Positions 27,014 through 36,131 of a DNA stretch of 64,000 bases are shown in pieces. The number at the start of each line of letters is the position of its first letter. The first letter of the stretch is position 1. Origin of the DNA: Vreelandella zhaodongensis (GTDB lineage: Bacteria > Pseudomonadota > Gammaproteobacteria > Pseudomonadales > Halomonadaceae); assembly GCF_013415115.1 (NCBI RefSeq), contig NZ_JACCDD010000006.1, positions 62,001-126,000 of the forward strand, in the 5' to 3' direction. Below the pieces are notes generated by a model. The model saw only the letters and a list, made by a program, of their open reading frames with translations. It did no database searches and was not told the DNA's origin. A program made the translations under genes and the position numbers.

Positions 27014-28121
27014 CGTACAGCTGAATAAGATTCCCGCCACGGTCGTGACCGGTTTTCTCGGCAGCGGCAAAACCACGCTGCTGGCCAATATTCTGCGCCA
27101 AGTCACCGGCAAGCGGATCGCCGTGATCGTCAATGAGTTCGGCGAGCAGGATATCGACTCTAGCCTCTTGCGCAGCTGCGCGTTGGGGTGTGAAGAGGGT
27201 AGCGAAGGCGGGCAGCTAGACGGGGAAGATGGCAGCATCTATGAGCTGGCCAACGGCTGCATCTGCTGCACGGTGGAAGAAGAGTTCCTACCGGTGATGA
27301 AAAAGCTGGTTGCCCGCCGCAATGATATCGACCACATTCTGATTGAGACTAGCGGCCTGGCATTGCCTAAGCCGCTGGTGCAGGCGTTTAACTGGCCGGA
27401 TGTGCGTCAGCACTGCACTGTCGATGCGATTATTACCGTGATCGATGGCCCTGCAGTGGCCGCCGGCCGTTATGCCAGCGACGTGGATAAGGTCGAAGCC
27501 CAGCGTCGCGCTGATGAAAGCCTGGATCACGACCCCAGCCTGCGCGAGCTACTGGATGACCAGCTAAGCGCGGCGGATTTGGTGCTGGTTAGCAAGGCGG
27601 ACTTACTTAGCCCGGAAGAGCACGCACGGGTTGAAACGGTGATTCAGACCCGGGTGAGCGAATCTGTAAAAACACTGTTTATCGATCAGACCCAGATCAC
27701 CGACACCGCCCAGTTGGAAGCACTGATGGGCATTGGTGCGGCCAGCGAAGCGCATATTGATAGCATCACCAATCACCACGATAAGCACCACGCTGAAGGC
27801 GCGCATCACGACCATGCCCACGATAACTTTGATTCCTGCGTGATTACCCTGGGTGAAGTGGATGGCGACGCCCTGGCCAATAAGCTGCAGCAGCTGCTGA
27901 AAAGCCACGAAATTTATCGCGCCAAAGGCTTTGCCGCGATTCCTGGCAAACCCATGCGCCGAGTGATTCAAGCAGTGGGCGAGCGTTTGGAAGGTTACTT
28001 CGACCGGCTTTGGAGCCAGGACGAGACGCGCCAGACCCAGCTGGTCATTATTGGCAAATCGCTGGATAGCGCCGCGCTACGTGAAGCGCTAACTGAGGCA
28101 GAGGTTCAGACGGCCACCTAA
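27000..28121 (+). CDS. cobW: CobW, metal-chaperone GTPase
   Basis: G3E-family GTPase thought to deliver cobalt to the CobN chelatase. The 373-aa protein has the P-loop GFLGSGKTT, the metal-binding CXCC motif (GCICCTVEEE), SKADL as the guanine-specificity region, and a His/Asp-rich linker around residue 255-280 with about ten histidines. The C-terminal CobW domain follows. It lies between cobB and cobN, overlapping both, as in other aerobic clusters. Confidence 0.93.
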   Translation: MQPNNVQLNKIPATVVTGFLGSGKTTLLANILRQVTGKRIAVIVNEFGEQDIDSSLLRSCALGCEEGSEGGQLDGEDGSIYELANGCICCTVEEEFLPVMKKLVARRNDIDHILIETSGLALPKPLVQAFNWPDVRQHCTVDAIITVIDGPAVAAGRYASDVDKVEAQRRADESLDHDPSLRELLDDQLSAADLVLVSKADLLSPEEHARVETVIQTRVSESVKTLFIDQTQITDTAQLEALMGIGAASEAHIDSITNHHDKHHAEGAHHDHAHDNFDSCVITLGEVDGDALANKLQQLLKSHEIYRAKGFAAIPGKPMRRVIQAVGERLEGYFDRLWSQDETRQTQLVIIGKSLDSAALREALTEAEVQTAT

Positions 28122-31100
28122 TGCACTTATTTGCCGCCAAGCCCGGGGGCTTTGTCGATGATGAAGGCATTATCGACCTGCAACAGAGCTCCGCTGAGGT
28201 CGTGATACTGTCCGCCGCCGATAGTAATCTGTCGGCGCTGGCCCAGGCGGTTGACCGCCTGGGTGAAGCGTACCCCTCGGTACGGCTAGCCAACTGGATG
28301 AATTTGGTAAAACCGGCCGCCTATGATCTCTATGAAGACCGGGTGTTGGAAGATGCTCAGTTGGTCGTCGTTTCGTTGCTGGGCGGCAAAGCCTACTGGC
28401 AGTACGGCCATGAACGCCTGCTGGCCTGGGCGGCAGCCAAACCCGAGCGCCAGCTGATTCTAGTGCCGGGCTGCGATGCGCCGGATGACGCCTTGTTGGA
28501 AGATTCCACCATCGCCTTTGATGGCGCTTACCGGGTGTGGCGCTATTTAAGAGAGGGCGGCGTCGATAACGCCGAGCAGTTGCTGTGCTTTATTGCCAGC
28601 GAATGTTTATCGCTTCCTCTGGCATGGCAGGAGCCCAAGGTCATCCCGCCAGCGGTGATTTATGCGTCGCAAGACCAGCAGGCGCTAAGCCTCAGCGAGT
28701 GGCGCGATCGTCAGGTGCCCGAGCGGTCGGTGTGCCTGCTGCTGTTTTATCGCAGCCACTTGCAGGGGGGGAATACCGCTGTACCCGACGGATTGCTGGC
28801 AGCGCTCAGAGAACAAGGGCTAGAGCCGCTAGCGGTTGCTGTGGCCTCTTTGAAAGAGGGGCCATGCATTGATTTTATCAATCACTTGATTGAGCAAACC
28901 GGCGCCATGCTGGTGATTAATACCACCAGCTTTGCGGTCAATCGCAACGCCGACGGCCTGGATGCTCTGGGTGAAAAGTTACCCGACAGCCTGTTTGTGG
29001 GGCGTCCGGTAGTGCTCCAGGCGATTCTTGCCAGCAGCACCTCGGAAGACTGGCAGGGCATGGCTGCCGGGCTGCATAGCCGCGATGTAGCCATGCAGGT
29101 GGTGCTTCCCGAGATGGATGGTCGCATTATCACTCGGGCGGTGGGGTTTAAAGCCGAAGCCCACTATAACCAGCGCTGCCAGCTGGCAGTGACCCACCAC
29201 GTAATTCATCCAGAACGGGCCGCATTTGTCGCCGAGCTGGCGCGACGCATTTGTTCGCTGCGCTTAACCCCCAATGGGCAGAAGCGTATTGCGCTGATCA
29301 TGGCTAACTACCCCAATCGCGATGGCCGGATCGGTAACGGGGTCGGGCTGGATACCCCCGCGTCGACGTTGCAGATTCTCAGCGCCCTGAAAGAGGCGGG
29401 TTATCCGCTCAGCGAGCTACCGGAAAATGGCGATGCGTTGATCCGCCAACTTCAGGGCGCGGTGACCAACGATCACGGCAGCCTCGACCAGCGCGCCTGC
29501 TGGCAGAGCATCAGCGTTGACGACTACCTTGCTTGGTTTAGAACTTTGCCCAGCGAGCTTCAAGAAACCGTATGGACGCGTTGGGGGACGCCTCACGAAG
29601 ACCCCAAATGCCGCCAGGGGCGTTTGATGATCGCCGGTATCCGGTTAGGTGAAACCTTCGTGGGTATTCAGCCGGAACGCGACTTTATCGACGATCTCAC
29701 CCAGTCCTATCACGATATGGAGCTGGCGCCGCCCCACAGCTATCTGGCGTTTTACTACTGGCTGCGCGAGCACTACCAAGTTGATGCGGTTATCCATGTG
29801 GGCAAGCATGGCAACTTAGAGTGGTTACCGGGTAAAAGCATTGCCTTGAGCGCTGACTGCTGGCCTGATATTGCCCTGGGGCCGCTGCCGCACTTTTATC
29901 CGTTTATTGTTAATGACCCCGGCGAGGGTGCCCAAGCCAAGCGCCGCAGTCAGGCGGTGATTATCGACCACCTGATGCCGCCGCTAGCGCGGGCCGAACT
30001 CTACGGCGCTATGGCCGAGCTTGAAGCGCTATGTGATGAGTATTACCAAGCGCTGGATATGGACCCGCGCCGGGAAGCGTTGATACGCAGCCAGATTCTC
30101 GCTCACCTGCGAGATACCGGCATCGACCAGGAGCTGGCGCACGCCGTCGACGGTTTTGAAAACAGTGCTGATGATGCCGACATTCTCAACGAGCTGGATA
30201 CCTTTCTGTGCGATATCAAAGAGTCGCAGATTCGCCATGGCCTGCACATACTCGGCACGCTGCCGCCGCAAGAGAAGCGGGCGGGGACGTTGGTGGCGCT
30301 GCTACGACTACCCAGAGGCGAAGCCGTGTCCCAACGCGGTTTGCTGCACAATCTGGCTAGCGATTTAGGATTGGATTTTGAGCCTCTAGCCGCTGGCAAC
30401 GAACCTTGGCAGGCGCCTAAACCCGTTGTTCTAAGAGGGCTGCTCGATACCCTCTGGCGCACCGGCGCGGATACCCGCGAGCGCCTGGAACTGCTGGCCG
30501 AGCGTTGGGTGGCCGACTACGTGTTAGCCCCTGGTTGCCTGAAGGAACTGGCCCAAGATTACCCCAACACGGCGGAGCAGCTGCGCTACGCCCGCGAGCA
30601 GCTATGGGTCGCCATGCAGCGCGGCGTTAAGATGGAAATTCAGTCGCTGCTCGACGGCCTTGAGGGCATTTTTGTGCCCGCCGGGCCCAGCGGCGCGCCC
30701 AGCCGAGGGCGTTTGGATACGTTGCCCACTGGGCGTAACTTTTTCAGCGTCGATAACCGCTCGATTCCATCGCCCGCCGCCTGGACGCTGGGGGAAAAAT
30801 CCGCCCAGGCGTTTGTCGAGCGCTATCTGCAGGATAACGGCGACTATCCGCGCCGTTTGGGGCTTTCGATTTGGGGTACCGCCACCATGCGTACCGGCGG
30901 CGATGACATCGCCCAGGCCTTCGCGCTGATGGGCGTGCGTCCCAAGTGGTCGCTGGGCTCCCAGCGGGTGAGTGATTTTGAAGTGATCCCCTCGATGCTG
31001 CTCAATCGCCCAAGGGTTGATGTCACGCTGCGTGTCTCCGGGTTCTTCCGCGACGCCTTCCCCAATGTGATCCGCCTATTTGATGCCGCCGTGCAGGCGG

Positions 31101-31960
31101 TGGCCAGTTATGAAGAGCCAGGTAACAGCAACACCATCCGCGAGGCGGTGCTTGCTCGCCAGCAAGCACTGGAAGACCAAGGGCTAAGCCCAGAGATGGC
31201 CGCCCAAGAGGCAAGCTACCGTATCTTCGGCAGCAAGCCCGGTGAGTATGGCGCGGGCTTAAACCGGCTGATTGAAAACCGCTCTTGGGACAGCGCCGAC
31301 GATTTAGCTGAAGCCTACATTGATACAGGTGCCTACGCCTACGGCCAGTTCAAGGCTTCCGGCACTGCTGCGCGGGCGGCGTTCGAGCAGCAGCTCCAAG
31401 GGCTGGATGCGGTGATGCAAAACCAGGATAACCGCGAGCACGATATTCTTGATTCCAACAGCTATTACGCTTTTCAGGGTGGCATGGCCAACGCCACGCG
31501 CTCGCTAAGCGGAAAAGCACCGACCATTTATCACGCCGACCACGCCAATCCCGCGGTGCCCAAAATTCGTACCTTGAAAGAGGAGCTGGCGCGGGTGATT
31601 CGCTCGCGAGTGCTCAACCCCAAGTGGATCAATGCCATGCGCGAGCACGGCTATAAAGGCGCCTTTGAAATGGCTGCCACGGTGGACTACCTGTTTGCTT
31701 ACGATGCCACCACCGATCTAGTCGCCGACTACCAGTACGCTCAGGTGAGTGACGCCCTGGTGCTCGACGCCGCTAATCAACAGTTTCTGCGTGAGCACAA
31801 CCCCGCGGCTTTAGAAGAGATGGCGGAACGCTTACTCGAAGCCGCCCAGCGAGGCATGTGGCAATCCCCCGGCGAACACAGCCAAGCGCTGCAAGACCTG
31901 CTGCTGGAAATGGATGAAGCCAAAGAGACGGGGCATTATGACCACCATCCCGCGCATTAA
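28121..31960 (+). CDS. cobN: Cobaltochelatase large subunit
   Basis: Inserts Co2+ into hydrogenobyrinic acid a,c-diamide, with an AAA+/VWA motor complex. At 1279 aa it has the size expected for CobN/BchH-type subunits. Recognisable stretches include HVGKHGNLEWLPGKSIALS, DPGEGAQAKRRSQAVIIDHLMPP and NNREHDILDSN-like QDNREHDILDSNSYYAF. It starts one base inside the cobW stop and overlaps cobG by 23 bp. Confidence 0.95.
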   Translation: MHLFAAKPGGFVDDEGIIDLQQSSAEVVILSAADSNLSALAQAVDRLGEAYPSVRLANWMNLVKPAAYDLYEDRVLEDAQLVVVSLLGGKAYWQYGHERLLAWAAAKPERQLILVPGCDAPDDALLEDSTIAFDGAYRVWRYLREGGVDNAEQLLCFIASECLSLPLAWQEPKVIPPAVIYASQDQQALSLSEWRDRQVPERSVCLLLFYRSHLQGGNTAVPDGLLAALREQGLEPLAVAVASLKEGPCIDFINHLIEQTGAMLVINTTSFAVNRNADGLDALGEKLPDSLFVGRPVVLQAILASSTSEDWQGMAAGLHSRDVAMQVVLPEMDGRIITRAVGFKAEAHYNQRCQLAVTHHVIHPERAAFVAELARRICSLRLTPNGQKRIALIMANYPNRDGRIGNGVGLDTPASTLQILSALKEAGYPLSELPENGDALIRQLQGAVTNDHGSLDQRACWQSISVDDYLAWFRTLPSELQETVWTRWGTPHEDPKCRQGRLMIAGIRLGETFVGIQPERDFIDDLTQSYHDMELAPPHSYLAFYYWLREHYQVDAVIHVGKHGNLEWLPGKSIALSADCWPDIALGPLPHFYPFIVNDPGEGAQAKRRSQAVIIDHLMPPLARAELYGAMAELEALCDEYYQALDMDPRREALIRSQILAHLRDTGIDQELAHAVDGFENSADDADILNELDTFLCDIKESQIRHGLHILGTLPPQEKRAGTLVALLRLPRGEAVSQRGLLHNLASDLGLDFEPLAAGNEPWQAPKPVVLRGLLDTLWRTGADTRERLELLAERWVADYVLAPGCLKELAQDYPNTAEQLRYAREQLWVAMQRGVKMEIQSLLDGLEGIFVPAGPSGAPSRGRLDTLPTGRNFFSVDNRSIPSPAAWTLGEKSAQAFVERYLQDNGDYPRRLGLSIWGTATMRTGGDDIAQAFALMGVRPKWSLGSQRVSDFEVIPSMLLNRPRVDVTLRVSGFFRDAFPNVIRLFDAAVQAVASYEEPGNSNTIREAVLARQQALEDQGLSPEMAAQEASYRIFGSKPGEYGAGLNRLIENRSWDSADDLAEAYIDTGAYAYGQFKASGTAARAAFEQQLQGLDAVMQNQDNREHDILDSNSYYAFQGGMANATRSLSGKAPTIYHADHANPAVPKIRTLKEELARVIRSRVLNPKWINAMREHGYKGAFEMAATVDYLFAYDATTDLVADYQYAQVSDALVLDAANQQFLREHNPAALEEMAERLLEAAQRGMWQSPGEHSQALQDLLLEMDEAKETGHYDHHPAH

Positions 31961-33089
31961 AGGCTGGTGCCCCGGCGCGTGGCGGCCCATGGCTACTGGC
32001 GATGGCCTGTTGGTGCGTGTACGCCCACCGCTGGGCCAGCTTTCACGGCAACAGGTAGTGGCACTGTGTGAAGCCGCTGAGACCTTCGGCAGCGGTTTAA
32101 TCGAGCTAACCAGCCGGGCCAATATTCAGCTGCGCGGGGTCACCGACGCCAGTTGGCCGCCGCTGATGGCGTTTCTGGTTGAGCATCAGCTGGTGAGCGA
32201 CGACCCGCAAGCAGAACGCCAGCCGCAACTGATGCTGGCACCCGCTTGGCAGGTGGGCGATGACACTCATACCATTGCCCGCCTGCTGCAAACGCGGGGC
32301 AGCGAATTAGCGCCCATGCCCGGCAAGATCGGCATTGCGATTGATGCGGGAAAAGCACCAGTGCTGTGCGATAGCGCCGCTGATTTCCGTATTGAGCGCT
32401 CGGTGGAAGGCGGTCTGATAGTACGCGCCGATGGCTATGAGTGTGGCACGGCAGTGAACGAGCCCGAACCCGCTGTTGAGCAGTTAATACGCCTGACCCA
32501 CTGGTTCGTGGACAGCGGTGGTTGGGACTCTGGGCGCATGCGGCGGCACACAGCGCCGCTGCCCGACTGGGCACCTGCGGATACTGCCCCCGCATCACCT
32601 GGCGAGAAGCTAGCGCTGGGCAAACATAGCGAAGGCCGGGTGGTGGGGCTTCCCTTTGGGCGGGTAGCGGTTAATACGTTGCGCGCTGCTGTATCGCCAA
32701 TAAATGTCAGTGCCTTGCAGGTCACGCCTTGGCGGCGCTTGCTGGTGAAGGGCGGCGATACACTACCAACGGTTGACGGCTTAATCCGTCATAATAGCGA
32801 CCCGCGGTTAGCGATGGACGCCTGCCCCGGTGCGCCATACTGCGAACAGGCGAGTGTTTCCACCCAGCCGCTTGCCGAACGGCTAAGTGGCTGGGTGGAA
32901 GCAAGCGTACACATATCCGGGTGTGCCAAAGGCTGTGCCCGCCAACGGCCAGCAGCGCTGTGCCTAACCGGCCGCGAAGGGCGCTTTGACGTGATTGTTA
33001 ACGGTCGCGCCGATAGCGCACCGGTTAAGGCAGATCTCACGGAGAGTGAGGCGTTGGATTTTATTAGAAAACTCAATGAAAGCAGTTAG
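31938..33089 (+). CDS. cobG: Precorrin-3B synthase
   Basis: Oxygen-dependent oxidation of precorrin-3A, the step that marks the aerobic pathway. The 383-aa protein has two ferredoxin-like half domains and a sulfite/nitrite-reductase-type cysteine set: DACPGAPYCEQ and HISGCAKGCARQ, for a 4Fe-4S cluster. ATG 31938 was chosen over the ORF start at 31914; it lies inside the end of cobN. Confidence 0.9.
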   Translation: MTTIPRIKGWCPGAWRPMATGDGLLVRVRPPLGQLSRQQVVALCEAAETFGSGLIELTSRANIQLRGVTDASWPPLMAFLVEHQLVSDDPQAERQPQLMLAPAWQVGDDTHTIARLLQTRGSELAPMPGKIGIAIDAGKAPVLCDSAADFRIERSVEGGLIVRADGYECGTAVNEPEPAVEQLIRLTHWFVDSGGWDSGRMRRHTAPLPDWAPADTAPASPGEKLALGKHSEGRVVGLPFGRVAVNTLRAAVSPINVSALQVTPWRRLLVKGGDTLPTVDGLIRHNSDPRLAMDACPGAPYCEQASVSTQPLAERLSGWVEASVHISGCAKGCARQRPAALCLTGREGRFDVIVNGRADSAPVKADLTESEALDFIRKLNESS

Positions 33090-33134
33090 GTTTATTGAGG
33101 TTAAAAAATAGTGGCTTATATGCTCGATAGCATA

Positions 33135-33233
33135 GTGCCAGGGCAGGTTGTAGCGAGGGTCTTTTTCCAGGGATGGAAAAAGTAGCGCCCATGGATGGGT
33201 TCACAGCGCCCTCGCGGAAACTTGCCCTAGCAC
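33135..33233. repeat. Structured intergenic element between cobG and cobH
   Basis: The region folds on paper into nested stems. The outer arms are GTGC-x-AGGGCA against TGCCCT-x-GCAC, the middle arms GCGAGGG against CCCTCGC, and there are two inner hairpins, CTTTTTCC/GGAAAAAG and GCGCCCAT...GCGC. It lacks a B12 box, so it is not a cobalamin riboswitch. It may be a dispersed palindromic repeat or an RNA element between two operon halves. Confidence 0.5.
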
Positions 33234-33283
33234 GGATGCCTTGCAGAACAGTAACTGCGAATTAGTTTATTTGGAGAGTTTGG

Positions 33284-33913
33284 GTGCCTCACGTTTATGA
33301 AACACACGGACCGGCGATTTACCGGCAATCGTTTGCGATTATTCGCAATGAAGCTGAGCTTGATCGCTTTTCAGCGGAAGAAGAAACGGTTGCGGTACGC
33401 ATGATTCACGCTGCTGGGCTGGTGGAGCTGGCCGCGCATATTCACTTTCAAAACGATGTGGTCAATAAAGCCCGCACCGCCTTGGAACAGGGCGCACCGA
33501 TTCTTTGCGATGCACGGATGGTCTCGGAAGGCATCACCCGCAAGCGGCTGCCAGCCAACAACGACATCATCTGCACCCTCAACGATGAGCGCACCCCTTC
33601 GCTTGCCCAGGAAATGGCCAATACCCGTTCAGCGGCAGCGCTGGAACTGTGGCGGCCGCACTTGGAAGGCGCGGTCGTTGCCATTGGCAACGCGCCCACC
33701 GCGCTGTTTCATCTGCTCAATATGCTCGAAGATCCAGACTGCCCGCGCCCGGCGGCCATTATTGGCTGCCCGGTCGGCTTTGTCGGCGCGGCGGAATCCA
33801 AAGAAGCGCTGTTGGCTAACCCCGCGCTGCCCAGCTGTATCGTGCGTGGCCGCCTGGGCGGCAGCGCCGTCACGGTAGCGGCCATCAACGCCATGGCGGA
33901 TCGTATCGAATGA
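33284..33913 (+). CDS. cobH: Precorrin-8X methylmutase
   Basis: Moves a methyl group from C11 to C12 to form hydrogenobyrinic acid. The 209-aa protein has the catalytic histidine region MIHAAGLVEL and the conserved GAPILCDARMVSEGI and GCPVGFVGAAESK stretches. It starts at GTG 33284 after a TTTGGAGAG ribosome site. It heads the second half of the ring-synthesis genes and overlaps cobI by 4 bp. Confidence 0.93.
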   Translation: MPHVYETHGPAIYRQSFAIIRNEAELDRFSAEEETVAVRMIHAAGLVELAAHIHFQNDVVNKARTALEQGAPILCDARMVSEGITRKRLPANNDIICTLNDERTPSLAQEMANTRSAAALELWRPHLEGAVVAIGNAPTALFHLLNMLEDPDCPRPAAIIGCPVGFVGAAESKEALLANPALPSCIVRGRLGGSAVTVAAINAMADRIE

Positions 33914-34635
33914 CCCAAGGAACCATTTACGGGGTTGGCTTAGGGCCAGGCAGCCAAGACCTAATGAGCGTGCGCGCCGACCGTCTGATACGCGGCGCGA
34001 CCCATGTGGCGTATTTTCGTAAAAAGGGCCGCTGCGGGCATGCGCGCACCATTGTGGAAGGCCTGATCGCCCCAGGCGCAACCGAGCTGCCCATGGAGTA
34101 TCCGGTCACCACGGAAATTCCGTTTGATGACCCTCGCTACAATGAGCTGCTGTCGGCTTTTTACGAACGCAGCGTGGCCCAACTGATCGAGATGGCCGAG
34201 GCCGGGTGCGATGTAGTGGTGCTTTGCGAAGGCGACCCGTTCTTCTACGGCTCCTTCATGCACCTCTACACGCGGCTGCTGAATCGCGTGCCGGTCTCGG
34301 TGGTGCCAGGTATTACCGGTATGTCGGCGGCCTGGACGGCCACCGGGCAGCCGATCACCTGGGGCGATGACATCATGACGGTGCTGATGGCCACGCTGCC
34401 AGAAGAGACGCTGGCCGAGCGCATTGCCCAAACCGATGCACTGGTGGTGATGAAAATTGGCCGCAACCTAGCCAAGCTGCGCAGAGCGCTGACGCATGCT
34501 GGCCGTGAAGGCGAGGCGTGGCTGATTGAGTACGCCGCCATGACCCAGCAGCGTGTGCTGCCACTGAGTGAGGTTGGCGAAAGCGTGCCGTACTTCTCGA
34601 TTGTGCTGATTCATGGCAACGGGAGGCGGCCATGA
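33910..34635 (+). CDS. cobI: Precorrin-2 C20-methyltransferase
   Basis: SAM-dependent methylation of precorrin-2 to precorrin-3A. The 241-aa protein shows the tetrapyrrole methylase signature GVGLGPGSQDL at the N-terminus and CEGDPFFYGSFMHLYTRL in the middle. It overlaps cobH and cobJ as ATGA. Confidence 0.94.
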   Translation: MTQGTIYGVGLGPGSQDLMSVRADRLIRGATHVAYFRKKGRCGHARTIVEGLIAPGATELPMEYPVTTEIPFDDPRYNELLSAFYERSVAQLIEMAEAGCDVVVLCEGDPFFYGSFMHLYTRLLNRVPVSVVPGITGMSAAWTATGQPITWGDDIMTVLMATLPEETLAERIAQTDALVVMKIGRNLAKLRRALTHAGREGEAWLIEYAAMTQQRVLPLSEVGESVPYFSIVLIHGNGRRP

Positions 34636-35381
34636 GCGGTTGGCTGAAAATCGTCGGCCTAGGGCCGGGCGCAGAGACTATGATTACCCCTGAGGTCTCA
34701 GCCGCGCTGCTGGAAGCCACCGATGTGGTGGGCTATGTGCCCTACGTGAATCGCGTGGCTCCCAGGGCTGGATTAGTCCGCCATGGCTCTGATAACCGCG
34801 AAGAGATTCGTCGGGCGGAGCAGGCGCTACAGCTGGCGCTTGGGGGCCACCAGGTCGTGGTTGTCTCCTCTGGCGACCCTGGCGTATTCGCCATGGCCGC
34901 TGCGGTGTTCGAAGCCTTGGAAGCGGGCGATGCCCAGTGGCGCACGCTGGATATTCAGGTGCTACCGGGCATTTCTGCCATGCTGGCCGCCAGCGCAAGC
35001 GTCGGCGCACCGCTGGGGCACGACTTCTGCTGCATCAATCTATCCGACAACCTCAAACCCTGGGCGCTGATTGAGAAGCGCCTGCGTCTGGCTGCCGAGG
35101 CAGACTTCGCCATGGCGTTTTACAACCCGCGCTCCAGGGCACGGCCGGCGGGTTTTGAACGAACGCTAGAGGTACTGCGGGAAGCCTGCGGGCCGGATCG
35201 ATTGATAATCTTCGCCCGCGCGGTTTCGACCCCGGAAGAAACAATTCGCGTCACCACATTAGAGCAAGCGACGCCGGATATGGCTGATATGCGCACGCTG
35301 GTCATCGTTGGTTCCCAGCAAACCCGCTTGATTGAACGCAGTGGTGTGCCGCTGGTTTATACGCCGCGTTCGGCTGATTAA
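34632..35381 (+). CDS. cobJ: Precorrin-3B C17-methyltransferase
   Basis: SAM-dependent methylation with ring contraction giving precorrin-4. The 249-aa protein has IVGLGPGAETMITPEVS, SSGDPGVFAMAAAVFEALE and CCINLSDNLKPW. It is followed after 12 bp by the convergent cobK. Confidence 0.94.
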   Translation: MSGWLKIVGLGPGAETMITPEVSAALLEATDVVGYVPYVNRVAPRAGLVRHGSDNREEIRRAEQALQLALGGHQVVVVSSGDPGVFAMAAAVFEALEAGDAQWRTLDIQVLPGISAMLAASASVGAPLGHDFCCINLSDNLKPWALIEKRLRLAAEADFAMAFYNPRSRARPAGFERTLEVLREACGPDRLIIFARAVSTPEETIRVTTLEQATPDMADMRTLVIVGSQQTRLIERSGVPLVYTPRSAD

Positions 35382-35393
35382 GCGTTGTGATGA

Positions 35394-36131
35394 TTAATAG
35401 TGGTCACTAAGCCAGCTAAGCACATCATCGATACGATGAACTTCATGGCGTGGCGGTAGTGCTGGCCGCTCGATCATCACAATGGGTAGGCCGAGCCTTC
35501 TTGCCGCGCTGAGTTTGGACGACGCACCTTCGCCGCCAGCGTTTTTACACACAATGCGCTGGACCCGCTGATTTTTCAGCAGGGCAAGGTCGCCTTCCAG
35601 CGTAAACGGGCCTCTATCAATTACAGTGCTGATATCTGGCAGTGGCAACGGGCTGGTCGGCGGGTCAACCAAACGCAGCACGTAATGGTGCTGAGGCTGG
35701 GCGGCAAAGGCGCTAAGGTGCATTCGCCCAATCGCAAGCAGCACCCGTTGGGGCGGGCCAGCCAAGGCGTTAACTGCCTCATCAATACTTGCCACGCTTT
35801 GCCATTGGTCGCCGGTAACAGGCTGCCAGGCAGGCCGGGTAAAAGCGGTGGCCTTTACGCCGCACTGTGCCGCCGCGGCTAACATGTTGCTGCTCATTTG
35901 TGCGGCAAAGGGGTGGGTGGCATCAACGATATGGGTAATGCGCTCCTGGGCTAAAAACGTGACCAGCCCATTAACGCCGCCAAAGCCACCAATGCGGGTC
36001 GGCAGTGGCTGGGGTTTAGGCGTGTTAACGCGCCCTGCATAGCTAAAAATGGCGGGAATACCTCGCTTGGCAACAGCGCTGGCCAGGGCGCTGGCCTCGC
36101 TGGTTCCCCCGAGAATTAGGATTTTGATCAT
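35394..36131 (-). CDS. cobK: Precorrin-6A reductase
   Basis: NADPH-dependent reduction of precorrin-6A to 6B. The frame is open 64 codons further upstream, but ATG 36131 gives MIKILILGGTSEASALA, the normal N-terminus, and a 245-aa product. HIVDATHPFAAQMS is a family hallmark. It is the only ring-synthesis gene on the minus strand, and its start codon overlaps the cobL start by two bases, so its promoter must lie within cobL. Confidence 0.92.
   Translation of the reverse strand: MIKILILGGTSEASALASAVAKRGIPAIFSYAGRVNTPKPQPLPTRIGGFGGVNGLVTFLAQERITHIVDATHPFAAQMSSNMLAAAAQCGVKATAFTRPAWQPVTGDQWQSVASIDEAVNALAGPPQRVLLAIGRMHLSAFAAQPQHHYVLRLVDPPTSPLPLPDISTVIDRGPFTLEGDLALLKNQRVQRIVCKNAGGEGASSKLSAARRLGLPIVMIERPALPPRHEVHRIDDVLSWLSDHY

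Noticed and set aside
33135-33233. Cobalamin riboswitch before cobH
   Set aside because: No B12 box or GCAACGG-type element; the pairing is a nested palindrome.
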